Source: an uncultured Lachnospiraceae bacterium
Lineage (GTDB): Bacteria; Bacillota; Clostridia; Lachnospirales; Lachnospiraceae
Length of the DNA stretch: 63,488 nucleotides
Assembly (NCBI GenBank): GCA_946537305.1
Contig: CAMNFR010000008.1
Coordinates: forward strand, 1-63,488
Reading direction: 5' to 3'
The position numbers were made by a program, and so were the translations under genes. Of the stretch, positions 16,893 to 26,057 are shown in pieces; position 1 is the stretch's first letter, and each line of letters opens with the position of its first letter. The notes beneath the pieces are model-generated. The model had not been told where the DNA came from. It did not search any database and saw nothing but the letters and a program-made list of their open reading frames with translations.

Positions 16893-17780
16893 TTACTCCC
16901 ACTCGTTGACCATCTCGCAGGGGTACAGCGCATAGTCTCCGTCGCCCGCCAGCAGAGAGCAGGCTGCGTCCCGCGATGAAATATCCGAAAAGATGCCGTA
17001 AATGGCGGAGCCGGAGCCCGTCATCAGGGCGCCGATGGCACCGGCGTTTATCAATCTTTCCTTCCAGGCCCGCACGCGTTCCGGCGCCGGCACCGTTTCT
17101 TCAAATACATTATACAGGTTCTCTGCCAGGGCAGATGCGTTTCCGCTCTCCATCGCACGGATCACCGCTTCATTCCTGTTGGAAGCAGGATCGTAGGGAA
17201 TGGCATCCACCCGGCCGTACATTTCGCCGGTGGAATAACTGTCTGACGGTTTGACGACCAGCAGCGGGAGCCGCAGCTCCGTATGGATATCTGTTAACCG
17301 TTCTCCGATGCCCCGTCCCAGGGTGGCATGCGGGATCATGCAGGCGGGGACGTCCGCCCCCAGCGCTGCCCCGGCCGTGATCAGCTCTTCCCGGGTCATT
17401 CCCAGCCGGTACTGCCAGTTCAGCCAGACCATCAGCGCGGAACAGTCCGTGCTGCCACCGCCCATGCCGGCGCCGGAAGGTATATGCTTTTCCAGGTGGA
17501 TATCCAGTCCCGGGATCCTGCCCGGGAACCTCTGGCGCAGGGCTGCATAGCCGCGGCACACCAGGTTATTTTCGTTCTCAAATGCCTTCACGGAACAGGT
17601 AAAACGCAGACTGTCCGAGTCATTTTCACAAATGGTAAGTTCGTCTGCCAGGGAGACCGGCTGAAAGATCAACTCCAGGTCATGATATCCATCGGGCCGT
17701 TTCCCCAGTACATATAAGGTCAGATTGATCTTGGCGCGGGCGGTCAGCACCCACCGGCCGTCATTTCCCGGCTGTTTCAT
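16893..17780 (-). CDS. ispE: 4-diphosphocytidyl-2-C-methyl-D-erythritol kinase
   Basis: IspE phosphorylates the 2-hydroxyl of CDP-methylerythritol in the non-mevalonate isoprenoid pathway. The start at 17780 gives 295 residues and overlaps the ispF stop as ATGA, which indicates translational coupling; the frame itself continues upstream through ispF and that part is out-of-frame ispF. GHMP-kinase motifs are TARAKINLTLYVLGKRPDGYH at the N-terminus, the ATP loop HIPSGAGMGGGSTD, and the C-terminal ALMTGSGSAIYGIF. It is followed by a short gap before the HD gene. Confidence 0.95.
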   Translation of the reverse strand: MKQPGNDGRWVLTARAKINLTLYVLGKRPDGYHDLELIFQPVSLADELTICENDSDSLRFTCSVKAFENENNLVCRGYAALRQRFPGRIPGLDIHLEKHIPSGAGMGGGSTDCSALMVWLNWQYRLGMTREELITAGAALGADVPACMIPHATLGRGIGERLTDIHTELRLPLLVVKPSDSYSTGEMYGRVDAIPYDPASNRNEAVIRAMESGNASALAENLYNVFEETVPAPERVRAWKERLINAGAIGALMTGSGSAIYGIFSDISSRDAACSLLAGDGDYALYPCEMVNEWE

Positions 17781-18259
17781 GCGCACTCCTCCACGGTCAG
17801 GATGCAGAAAACACTGATACCCAACCCTCTTCCGAAATCCGTAAGGCCTTCCCCGGTGGTCGCCGTGATTCCTATGCTGTTCTCCGGCAGACCGGTAAGT
17901 GACGCAATGGAGGCACGCATCGCCTCCACGCGGGGAGAGATCTTTGGTCTGGCGCATTCTATGGTGATGGAAAGATGGACCGGCGCAAAGTGACGCTCCG
18001 CCAGATCCCGGATCGCTACCTTCAGGTATTCACGGCTGTCGGTAATGCCCGCCCTGCACATGTCATCCGCCACCTTGCCCAGAATATTTCGGCAGGTGAT
18101 GCCGGAGTAGGCATTGGTAATGGCATGCAGCACCACGTCGCCGTCGCTGTTGGCAGAAAGCGCCGGCGCTTCCGGAAAAAGAACACCGCCCAGTACACAT
18201 CCCGCATTTTCCGTATTCTCCGTAAAGCGATGACTGTCCTGTCCGATCGATACTCTCAT
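17777..18259 (-). CDS. ispF: 2-C-methyl-D-erythritol 2,4-cyclodiphosphate synthase (divergent subfamily)
   Basis: The protein has 160 residues. The metal ligands are present as GQDSHRF (Asp8, His10) and SDGDVVLHAIT (His), and the C-terminal TTGEGLTDFGRG replaces the usual TTTEKLGFTGRG. The residue usually Asp after HALT/C is Asn here (HAITNA), and the usual FPDTD loop is replaced by VADDMC. I recall the same changes in a divergent IspF branch that includes chlamydial enzymes, so this is probably a functional subfamily. It forms an ispF-ispE pair and has TATAAT upstream on the minus strand. Confidence 0.9.
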   Translation of the reverse strand: MRVSIGQDSHRFTENTENAGCVLGGVLFPEAPALSANSDGDVVLHAITNAYSGITCRNILGKVADDMCRAGITDSREYLKVAIRDLAERHFAPVHLSITIECARPKISPRVEAMRASIASLTGLPENSIGITATTGEGLTDFGRGLGISVFCILTVEECA

Positions 18260-18353
18260 GAACCTCTCCTTTCACGATTCAAGAATGCTGCTTCTTCCGT
18301 CCGAACTTCTTCTTTTCTCCACATCATTATATCATTTCAGCCAAAATGTCGTG

Positions 18354-18839
18354 TTATACAATGAAATCTCCCGTCTTTCCGCGGGCGGCTTTGATGAGGT
18401 CCGCCGGAGCAAGCTCCAGCTGCAGGCCCAGCTTTCCGCCGCTGACCAGTACCGTGGGAAGCGCCAGAATATCCTCCTGGAAGACCGTGGGGAACTGCTT
18501 CTTCATGCCGATGGAGGTGCATCCTCCGCGGACATATCCGGTGAGCGGCGTAAGCTCCTTTAACGGAAGCATTTCCAGAGATTTTTCTCCCACGCATTTC
18601 GCTGCCTTCTTAAAGTCGATTTCCGCGTCGATGGGAAGCACGAACACATAGTGCTCTTTGCTCTTTCCCACGGTGACCAGGGTCTTGTAGACCTTCGCGT
18701 GATCCTGGCCCAGGGTATCGGCAATCTGTGCGCCGTCCGTAAACTCCGTACACTCATAGGTGTGAGGCGTATAGGCAATCTTCCCTTTATCCAGCTGCCG
18801 CATGGCGTTGGTCTTGACTTCTTTTTCCTTCTTGGCCAT
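18354..18839 (-). CDS. ybaK: YbaK/EbsC-type Cys-tRNA(Pro) deacylase
   Basis: The start at 18839 follows GGAGGGAGG and gives 161 residues. The sequence is a complete YbaK domain: NAMRQLDKGKIAYTPHTY, then DTLGQDHAKVYKTLV, the catalytic-lysine region VLPIDAEIDFKKAAK, and YVRGGCTSIGMKKQ near the C-terminal third. The enzyme hydrolyses cysteine mis-attached to tRNA-Pro, or related aminoacyl-tRNAs. It follows the three-gene Hsp70-like module by 79 bases. Confidence 0.92.
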   Translation of the reverse strand: MAKKEKEVKTNAMRQLDKGKIAYTPHTYECTEFTDGAQIADTLGQDHAKVYKTLVTVGKSKEHYVFVLPIDAEIDFKKAAKCVGEKSLEMLPLKELTPLTGYVRGGCTSIGMKKQFPTVFQEDILALPTVLVSGGKLGLQLELAPADLIKAARGKTGDFIV

Positions 18840-18918
18840 GGTCCCTCCCTCCGAATCTTCTGCGTATATCGCAGGATTCGCCGATTTCTTAATATCCTTC
18901 AACCTTTTCCATCGAGGC

Positions 18919-19734
18919 CTATCCCCCGATGCTGCGCCGGTATTCCTTCTTCCACTCTTCTACCAGCTCCGTCAGACCGGCCGCACGGCGGATATTGTCC
19001 TTATCCAGCCAGGTGATGGCCTGCTGGGCCTTTCCGGAAAACCTTGCGTTTTCCCGAGCGGTCTTCCATTCCTTTTCCCAGCGGGCGGCGGTATCCGGGG
19101 AGATGCCCCGCAGGACATCCGCATCCGCAGTCTCCGGCGCCATCCGTGTAATCCAATAATATTTCTTTTTATATTCCTCGCTCCCGGTCAGGGCACAGGC
19201 CTGTGCCAGGCAGGACGCAGCCTGCTGCCACAGATATTGTCTGGCCAGGGCCATTCCGTTGTTATACCACACTGCTCCGACGAACAGCTTATCCGCACGG
19301 CCTATCCCCGGGGATGCCAGCAGACGGTCATAGATCGCCGCGGCCGCCGCATACCGACCCGCCGCGAACAGGGTATCGCCTTTTTCCTTCATCCGCGCCG
19401 CCGGGCTCTTCTTGGCAAGCGCGGACAGCTTTTCCCGGAAATGGAACAGCTCATCGCTGTCATAGTAGTGAATGTCCTGCAGAATGACCAGCAGCAGCTC
19501 CGAAAGCTCCGCCTGCTCCTGCCATTTCCGAAGCTTCCGCTCCAGATCCGTCATCCCCAGCTCTGTACCGATAAACCGATAGAGCCGCTCATCCAGGAAA
19601 TCCTCTTCGATCAGCGTCGCGTTATGATATATATAGTAGCTCAGTTCTTCCTCGGAATAGAGGGAGAGTCCCAGCTCCTCCACATAGTAGGGTTCCGAAA
19701 CCGCATGGCTCCGGCACAGAAGAATGCCGCTCAT
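18919..19734 (-). CDS. TPR-like protein of the Hsp70-like module
   Basis: The protein has 271 residues and is not recognised by name. The N-terminus (ELGLSLYSEEELSYYIYHN) is followed by an all-helical region; residues 112-180 read as TPR-like helices (EKGDTLFAAGRYAAAAAIYDRLL, then NNGMALARQYLWQQAASCL). No signal peptide or membrane helix is seen. Its ATG overlaps the stop of the Hsp70-like gene (ATGA at 19731-19734), so translation is coupled. A TPR adaptor for the ATPase is a natural inference. Confidence 0.75.
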   Translation of the reverse strand: MSGILLCRSHAVSEPYYVEELGLSLYSEEELSYYIYHNATLIEEDFLDERLYRFIGTELGMTDLERKLRKWQEQAELSELLLVILQDIHYYDSDELFHFREKLSALAKKSPAARMKEKGDTLFAAGRYAAAAAIYDRLLASPGIGRADKLFVGAVWYNNGMALARQYLWQQAASCLAQACALTGSEEYKKKYYWITRMAPETADADVLRGISPDTAARWEKEWKTARENARFSGKAQQAITWLDKDNIRRAAGLTELVEEWKKEYRRSIGG

Positions 19735-20993
19735 AGATGATATTCCTTTCGCAGGATCTTTCCGCTCGCGGGGAACAGCTCCCCAAAGCCCTTGTCGATC
19801 ACACGCACCGTCAGTGACTCCTCCGATTCAAAGGAGAGAATCACCTCCAGCCGGGTCGTCTTGTTCGGACGTTCCGGCAGTTCACTAAGATCCACCTTCA
19901 GATGATCCGTCCGGGGAGAATTCACCTGAGAGATCACCAGATCCAGCACACGGGTGTGGTCCGGAATGATCTCCACGGAATTACGGGCCTCGTACCAGTT
20001 GGTGCCGGCCTCCGCCAGCAGCAGCTTTTCACTGCGCCCTTCATAGCGCACCTGAAGGCTCACGTTCACACCGATGGTCCCCTCGCAGAGGAACAGGAAC
20101 GGATAGGCCGTTTCCTCCCGAAGGCCGTCGCCCGCCAAATAAGCTGCGCCGCTGGCGAACACATGCTGCCCGGCGAACACCTTGCGCTTGTAGGCGATGC
20201 GCCGGATAAAATTCCCGGCCCACTGGATCTGCGTAAAGCCCTTCCCTGTCAGGAAGACCGCAGAGATAATCTTTTTGTCCAGCAGACGTTCCGCGCAAGA
20301 AGTCAGAATGGCGTCTGCCATGTGCTGACCGGAGGGTGTCTCCAGAACTTTCAGGGAAAATCCTTCCTCCAGGCGCTCATGGCGTCCCTCGATCATCTGC
20401 GGCTTTCTCCCGCGGATCACCCTAGCCTCATAATAGTGAAGGCCATCCTCTGTAAGATCGAACATGCAGACGGTATTGATCCAGACATCCTTCGGCTGAC
20501 TTAATGCATATACCAGAAAGCTTTCGGAATGCTCCATGATGCGCACCTGATCCCGGGGGATCTGACAGCGTTCCGCCGCGCGCACCAGAAGATCCGCCAG
20601 AGCTCCGTCCATCTGCTGTACCGTGAATACCAGACTGTCGATCTGCGCGCGCCCGTATTTTTCCCGGACCAGATCCAGCAGTCCGCCGATAAAGTGGACC
20701 ATAAGATCCTCTGCGGAATATTTGACACCGCCGATGGTAGCGCTGCCGCCCTTTTTGGCCAGAGAGATCAGCTTATCTACCATCACGCCGCTTCCCATCA
20801 GGGCCTGTGCGTAGGCATCTTCTCCGATGATCCACGCATTCTCCCCGCGCCCGCGGCAGATCACGGTGGGGATCAGACAGGTCTCCTCCCCCGCTCCCAG
20901 CAGCAGCGGTTCTGTCTGACCGGTCAGAGGATTCATGCAGCAGACCTGTGAATAGTCATCGCACAGATCCATTCCTAACAATAACTTCTGCAT
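19731..20993 (-). CDS. Hsp70/actin-fold ATPase-like protein (DUF5716 type)
   Basis: The protein has 420 residues. It begins LLLGMDLCDDYSQVCCM, which lines up with the phosphate-1 loop of DnaK (GIDLGTTNS). VCMFDLTEDGLHYYEARV fits phosphate-2, and SAVFLTGKGF the adenosine loop. After about residue 320 a beta-rich part (NKTTRLEVILSF, LTVRVIDKGFGELFP) resembles the start of the Hsp70 substrate-binding domain. The alpha-helical lid is absent. The glycines of the classical ATP loops are partly replaced, so ATPase activity is uncertain. It sits between the giant helical protein and the TPR-like protein. The DUF5716 name is from memory. Confidence 0.75.
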   Translation of the reverse strand: MQKLLLGMDLCDDYSQVCCMNPLTGQTEPLLLGAGEETCLIPTVICRGRGENAWIIGEDAYAQALMGSGVMVDKLISLAKKGGSATIGGVKYSAEDLMVHFIGGLLDLVREKYGRAQIDSLVFTVQQMDGALADLLVRAAERCQIPRDQVRIMEHSESFLVYALSQPKDVWINTVCMFDLTEDGLHYYEARVIRGRKPQMIEGRHERLEEGFSLKVLETPSGQHMADAILTSCAERLLDKKIISAVFLTGKGFTQIQWAGNFIRRIAYKRKVFAGQHVFASGAAYLAGDGLREETAYPFLFLCEGTIGVNVSLQVRYEGRSEKLLLAEAGTNWYEARNSVEIIPDHTRVLDLVISQVNSPRTDHLKVDLSELPERPNKTTRLEVILSFESEESLTVRVIDKGFGELFPASGKILRKEYHL

Positions 20994-21076
20994 GCTGTCC
21001 TCCTTTCCTGCGGCAATCCCGCAAATGTATATTGAAAAATATCGATCATAGCTGGTCCGTCATTCTGTTCAGAAAT

Positions 21077-24000
21077 CTAAATAGCGAACAGACTGTCCAC
21101 CCAGGTATCCCGGATAGCATATTCCAGCACATCGTTCTGCCACTCAGCCACGCGCTCTCTCCTGCCATCCCGCACGCTCTGCTGGCAGCGGTTCAGGCAG
21201 GCATAACGGCTTTCGTCCGCGGCGGGGCTTTCCAGCCCCTTCATGGTGCCTGCATCCAGCACCTCTCCGCCGGTTCGGCGGATTTCCCAGTGAAGTTCAT
21301 CCCCGGCAAACAGCAGCACCGGCTTTACATAAATGCCCCGCACGACCTCCGGCAGGATCAGCTTACGCTCTTTTTGATCCTTCATCTCCGGGAGTATGTG
21401 GATCGCCAGCTCCAGGTGTTCCCCGACGGCCCCGTGATATTCGATCCATTCACGACACCGGATCTCCTCCGGAAGACGGATGCGCCCCGAAAGCTGCTTC
21501 ATCCAGGCAAAGACCCGGCCCTTCCGAAGCAGGGTCTGCAGAAGCTGTGTGCCAAGCCGGGTCTCCTCTTCTGTGAGTTCTCCCTTAAAGGCATAATATT
21601 TTACCAGCGCCAGAATACAGATTTCCGGCACCTCCTGCTCCCGGTTCTCTTCCCGCAGCATTTCCTCCACAAAACGGAAGACCATTTCCTGAGGTTTCTG
21701 CTGACGGAAGAAATAGCCGTCACATTTGACCACGAAATAGGCGTGTACCAGCTCCGGATTCACCTGGTCCTGCTTCCGGTAGACAGCAAAGACCTCGTCC
21801 ATCTGCTGCGTACAGCCGGTGAAGAGCATCTGACCCAGCAGACGTTCCGGCATATCCGAAAGCTGCAGGCCCTCCCGGGCCGCCCGAAGCAGAATGGGCA
21901 CCATCTCCCGGCTGGAGGAATTGTAGTGGGTGCAGAGATACTCCAGTACATTTTCGTCCGCTTCGCCCTCCCGGGCCAGATAGCGGCACATATCGATCAG
22001 CAGTTCATCCTTGGTGAACAGTCCATTTTGGATGGTGGTGCTGACCAGTTTTTTCAGAATATCCAGAGAAAGATCCCGGTAGCCGATACGGCGCACCTGT
22101 TTTTCCGCCTCTGTCATGCGGCCAAGTTCCACCAAAATGCGGGTCAGCTGCAGGCGGTGTTCGCGGGATATTCCCTGATAATGGATGCAGGAAAGGATCT
22201 CTTCCTCCCAGGCGGGTTTTCTGCGGACGGCTGCTGCCACCACGCAGGATGTCATCTCCCGCTTGTACTGCCGGTGGAACTCTCTGGCATCCACTTCCCG
22301 CTTGAGAACGCGAAGATCCGCTTCTGTGCGGCTTACGGATTCCAGTATGCGTCTGGATTCCTTCAGACGCAGCATCGGATGCTTTGGCGCCAGTTCCAGG
22401 CAGCGTTTTTCCAGCGCCTCCGTATCTTTCATGAGACGCTTCATGCGGGCGCCATTCCCGGCATACCGGCTGCCTTCCCCGTCAGAAAAGAGAATGCGGC
22501 AGCGATCGGAATAGACCGGTAGGATCGCCATCCCGTCGTGCAGCGGCGCGTAGAACTCTTCCTCCAGCTCTCCGTAGACCACAATAGCCTCCGTAAACCC
22601 GGAGATATCTGTAGAAATCTGACAGGCATTCAGAATGTCCGGCAGGCTCCTGGCCAGACGTTCATCCACGTCCGCCACCTCCAGAAGACGGCTGTACAGC
22701 AGAGCCAGATGCTCATCCTGCAGTCCGCCCTTCGCACAGCGCAGCACGAAGTTCCTCATCTGTTCCCGGTAAGAGGACAGGATCTGTCTGTCATCGTCAT
22801 AATACTTTAAAAGGTTCTCATACAGGATCCGCTGGGAATCCAGGTCCCTCGGGCTGTTATAGCTGAAATAGAGCATGATCTCCCGGGGGAAGGGCTCTTC
22901 CCTGTCTTCCGGGACCGTATACAGATAATAATCGTACAGTCTGGTCAGCCTGATATCCCGGGAAACGCCCAGCGAGAACCACGAGAATTCTTCCTTGTCC
23001 CGGCATTCTCCCTTGATCAGCAGAGAGCAGATGCCAAGCAAAATCTCATCCCGCGGGTAGGCTCCGTACAGCTCCTTCAGGATGCGCACAAAACGGGGAT
23101 TGCCGGCGCGCTCCTGCCCGGCCAGCGAGGCCACATAGACCGCTGCTTCTTCGCTCAGGAAACCATGTCTGGCCGCGAAAAGCAGCACGCGGGCAGTGAT
23201 ATCGTCCATCTGATGAACAATATCCGGATAGCGGTTATATATACGGGTAATTTCCAGCAGCAGGAACGGGCTCCGGCTGCCCTGCCGGTAATACCCGGTC
23301 AGCTTTTCCAGCACCTCTCTCGGGCGGGAAGCGGCACCTTCGTCCAGGCGCAGCAATAGCAGCGTCTGGAACATGCTGCCCTGGCCCAGTTCCTCAAAGT
23401 GGCGCAGGATCTTGATCAGCTGTTCTTTCTGTTCCCAGCTTTCGGAAACGCGCATGGTCAGATACATGAAGGCACAGTAGGCATCCACATCTTCCCGGCG
23501 TCCCTCCTGGATCTGGCGAGATGCATCCTCCAGAATCATAGCGGAGACATCCCGCTCTTCCTTCCACAGGCCAATGGCCGCACGGTAGAGCTTCTGTCTG
23601 GCCGTAGGGGCAGAATCCCCCGTCATTTCCTCCCAGCAGTACTGCAGGTATTCCAGATTTTCAGTCTGATCTCCCTTCTCCGCCGTCACCAGCAGGAGGG
23701 TCTTCATAAATTCAAGCTCCTCCTTGCGGCGCTCTCTCCGGCGGGCCGCGCCCTGCGCGCCCTCACCGGCCTTTTCAGCGCAGACCGGAATGTTATATTC
23801 CGCAAAGTCCGTGGTCACGGTAATCCGTCCCAGGTTCTTTCCGGCGTGCATCTCTTCATATACTAAATGGTAAGGGATCTCACAGGAATCCTCTTCCATA
23901 TCCTTATCGGAAAACAGCAGACGATCCAGACGGATCCAGTCTACGTCCGCCGTCACTGCGAAGCGCAGTGCGCCCCAACCTTTCCTTGTGACGCGGATGC

Positions 24001-24631
24001 TGTCGGAGATTCCCCGCTGGCCCACCGTAAAGTTGCGGGGCGTCTGCGGAACGGTAATCTCCATGCGCTCCTTTTCGCCCGCGGCAATCAGGAACTCCTC
24101 CGCCAGCCGTCCCCGCTTGAGAGAGCGGCGCAGCCCGTCGTAGACCGCCCGCAGGGACATATCCTCCATCCAGGGCGATGCGGCAAAGGCCCGCTTTTCA
24201 TAAAGCTCCTCCGCCTCCTGGGGATTCTCCCGGGTCATCTTCGCATAGTCCGCCAGCGTTTCCGGCAGGCCTTCTCTTCCGCCGGCCCCGGGACGCACGC
24301 GGAAAACGTACGGAATGCGGGTCTCCCCGCCGTTATATACCAGATCAAAAGCGCCGGTCAGTTCCATGCCGGGCTCCAGCTGATCCGCCTGTACCTCGTA
24401 GGGAATATAGGCGCTCACGCCGGCAAAGGTATCCTGCAGCAGGACCACCCGGCTGTCTCCGGAATAGATCAGACCACGGAGGGGCAGGCCGTTTCCGCTG
24501 GTGATGCGGATGTCTCCGCGGTAATTCTGGCCGGCGGCCAGCGTCTCTTCAATGCTTGTAACCAAAAGCTCCAGGGAGGGCTGTGTGATGTCCGTCCTTC
24601 CCTCTGCCAGCTGATGTATCCTCTCTCTCAT
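21077..24631 (-). CDS. Giant helical-repeat protein (DUF5717 type)
   Basis: The protein has 1184 residues without signal peptide or membrane helices. Residues 1-120 are beta-rich (RGDIRITSGNGLPLRGLIYS, GVSAYIPYEV, GMELTGAFDLVYNG). Residues 200-290 form a second beta domain (VGQRGISDSIRVTRKGWG, GRITVTTDFAEYNIPV). From about residue 300 it is alpha-helical with many short, TPR/HEAT-like helix pairs, to a last beta segment (IYVKPVLLFAGDELHWEI). It precedes the Hsp70-like gene by 83 bases and follows rarA by 36. I associate this layout with DUF5717 from memory; the function is unknown. Confidence 0.75.
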   Translation of the reverse strand: MRERIHQLAEGRTDITQPSLELLVTSIEETLAAGQNYRGDIRITSGNGLPLRGLIYSGDSRVVLLQDTFAGVSAYIPYEVQADQLEPGMELTGAFDLVYNGGETRIPYVFRVRPGAGGREGLPETLADYAKMTRENPQEAEELYEKRAFAASPWMEDMSLRAVYDGLRRSLKRGRLAEEFLIAAGEKERMEITVPQTPRNFTVGQRGISDSIRVTRKGWGALRFAVTADVDWIRLDRLLFSDKDMEEDSCEIPYHLVYEEMHAGKNLGRITVTTDFAEYNIPVCAEKAGEGAQGAARRRERRKEELEFMKTLLLVTAEKGDQTENLEYLQYCWEEMTGDSAPTARQKLYRAAIGLWKEERDVSAMILEDASRQIQEGRREDVDAYCAFMYLTMRVSESWEQKEQLIKILRHFEELGQGSMFQTLLLLRLDEGAASRPREVLEKLTGYYRQGSRSPFLLLEITRIYNRYPDIVHQMDDITARVLLFAARHGFLSEEAAVYVASLAGQERAGNPRFVRILKELYGAYPRDEILLGICSLLIKGECRDKEEFSWFSLGVSRDIRLTRLYDYYLYTVPEDREEPFPREIMLYFSYNSPRDLDSQRILYENLLKYYDDDRQILSSYREQMRNFVLRCAKGGLQDEHLALLYSRLLEVADVDERLARSLPDILNACQISTDISGFTEAIVVYGELEEEFYAPLHDGMAILPVYSDRCRILFSDGEGSRYAGNGARMKRLMKDTEALEKRCLELAPKHPMLRLKESRRILESVSRTEADLRVLKREVDAREFHRQYKREMTSCVVAAAVRRKPAWEEEILSCIHYQGISREHRLQLTRILVELGRMTEAEKQVRRIGYRDLSLDILKKLVSTTIQNGLFTKDELLIDMCRYLAREGEADENVLEYLCTHYNSSSREMVPILLRAAREGLQLSDMPERLLGQMLFTGCTQQMDEVFAVYRKQDQVNPELVHAYFVVKCDGYFFRQQKPQEMVFRFVEEMLREENREQEVPEICILALVKYYAFKGELTEEETRLGTQLLQTLLRKGRVFAWMKQLSGRIRLPEEIRCREWIEYHGAVGEHLELAIHILPEMKDQKERKLILPEVVRGIYVKPVLLFAGDELHWEIRRTGGEVLDAGTMKGLESPAADESRYACLNRCQQSVRDGRRERVAEWQNDVLEYAIRDTWVDSLFAI

Positions 24632-24667
24632 GGTCTCACCTCCTCTCAGGCACTGCCTTTAAATGTA

Positions 24668-25987
24668 TCACAGTTGCCTGCAAAAATCCATATATTTTTT
24701 TATATCCTTTTCATAACCGTTATCGCCCGGTGTAAAAAAGGTGCGTCCCACCAGCTCATCCGGCAGATATTGCTGTTTCACATAATGGCCGGGATAGTCG
24801 TGCGCGTATTTGTAGTCAAGTCCCCGTCCCAGTTCCCTTGCGCCCTGGTAATGCGCGTCCTGAAGATGCGGCGGCACCCGCTTTACGGGAACGGTCTTCA
24901 CAGCTTCCATGGCCGCCATCAACGCCATATAGGATGCATTGCTCTTCGGCGCGGTGGCCACATAGACCGCGGCCTCCGCCAGCGGGATCTGCCCCTCCGG
25001 CATGCCCACGCGCTCCACGGCCTCCGATGCCGCGACCGCCACCCGCAGAGCGTTTGGATCGGCCATGCCCACGTCTTCCGCCGCGCAGATCATGATGCGC
25101 CTGGCTATAAACTTGGGATCCTCCCCGGCATAGATCATGCGGGCCAGGTAATACACGGCCGCATCCGGGTCGGAGCCGCGCATACTTTTAATGAAAGCAG
25201 AAATGATATCATAATGGTTGTCGCCGTCTTTATCGTACCGCACATTCCGGCGCTGTATACACTCCTCTGCCACGGGCACCGTAATATGGATGATCCCGTC
25301 CTCCCCGGGCGGCGTGGTCAGCACGGCCAGTTCTATGGCGTTCAGCGCATTGCGGGCATCTCCTCCGCAGATATCCGCGAGGAACGCCAGGGCATCCGCG
25401 TCCGCCTGTGCATGATAGGCGCCCATACCGCGCTCCGCATCCGTCAGTGCCCGCTGCAGCAGGCTCGTGATATCCTGCACGGAAAGCGGATGCAGCTCAA
25501 AAATATTGGAGCGGGAGATCAGCGCGCGGTTGACCTCAAAATAGGGGTTCTCTGTGGTAGCGCCGATCAGGATCACTGTCCCGTCCTCTACAAAGGGAAG
25601 CAGGTAGTCCTGCTGTCCCTTGTTAAAACGGTGGATCTCATCAATAAAAAGAATGGTCCGCTGCCCGTAGGAGCCAAGCATCTGTTTCGCCTCGTCGATG
25701 ACGGCCTCCATGTCCTTTTTGCCGGCGGAGGTGGCGTTGATCTGCCGGAAATGGGCCTGGGTCGTGTGCGCAATGACCTTGGCCAGGGTCGTCTTTCCGG
25801 TACCGGGCGGACCATAGAAAATCAGGGAGCTGATCTTGTCCGCGGCAATGGCGCGGTAGAGCAGCTTATCCTTCCCCAGGATGTGCTGCTGCCCCACGAT
25901 CTCGTCCAGCGTGCGCGGCCGCATGCGAGACGCCAGCGGGGATTCTTTTTCTTTCTCCTTTTCCCCCATATACTCAAAAAGATCCAT
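24668..25987 (-). CDS. rarA: Replication-associated recombination ATPase RarA (MgsA)
   Basis: The start at 25987 follows AGGAGGAAG and gives 439 residues; the reading frame extends 57 codons further upstream without support. The protein begins MDLFEYMGEKEKEKESPLA and has the RarA core: RPRTLDEIVGQQHILG, Walker A GPPGTGKTTLAKVIA, Walker B LFIDEIHRFNKGQQD, sensor GATTENPYFEVN, and the C-terminal tetramer domain (MRGSDPDAAVYYLARM, GARELGRGLDYKYAHDYPG). It acts at stalled replication forks. It lies in a co-directional run with comEC upstream. Confidence 0.95.
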   Translation of the reverse strand: MDLFEYMGEKEKEKESPLASRMRPRTLDEIVGQQHILGKDKLLYRAIAADKISSLIFYGPPGTGKTTLAKVIAHTTQAHFRQINATSAGKKDMEAVIDEAKQMLGSYGQRTILFIDEIHRFNKGQQDYLLPFVEDGTVILIGATTENPYFEVNRALISRSNIFELHPLSVQDITSLLQRALTDAERGMGAYHAQADADALAFLADICGGDARNALNAIELAVLTTPPGEDGIIHITVPVAEECIQRRNVRYDKDGDNHYDIISAFIKSMRGSDPDAAVYYLARMIYAGEDPKFIARRIMICAAEDVGMADPNALRVAVAASEAVERVGMPEGQIPLAEAAVYVATAPKSNASYMALMAAMEAVKTVPVKRVPPHLQDAHYQGARELGRGLDYKYAHDYPGHYVKQQYLPDELVGRTFFTPGDNGYEKDIKKYMDFCRQL

Positions 25988-26057
25988 ACCTATCTTCCTC
26001 CTGCCAGCAGACTTGTTATCGATTGTACCATGACGGGCCCAAAAGTGCAATCTGCGA

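Noticed and set aside
17781-17957. N-terminal extension of ispE
   Set aside because: These codons are out-of-frame ispF; the ATGA overlap at 17777-17780 marks the coupled start.
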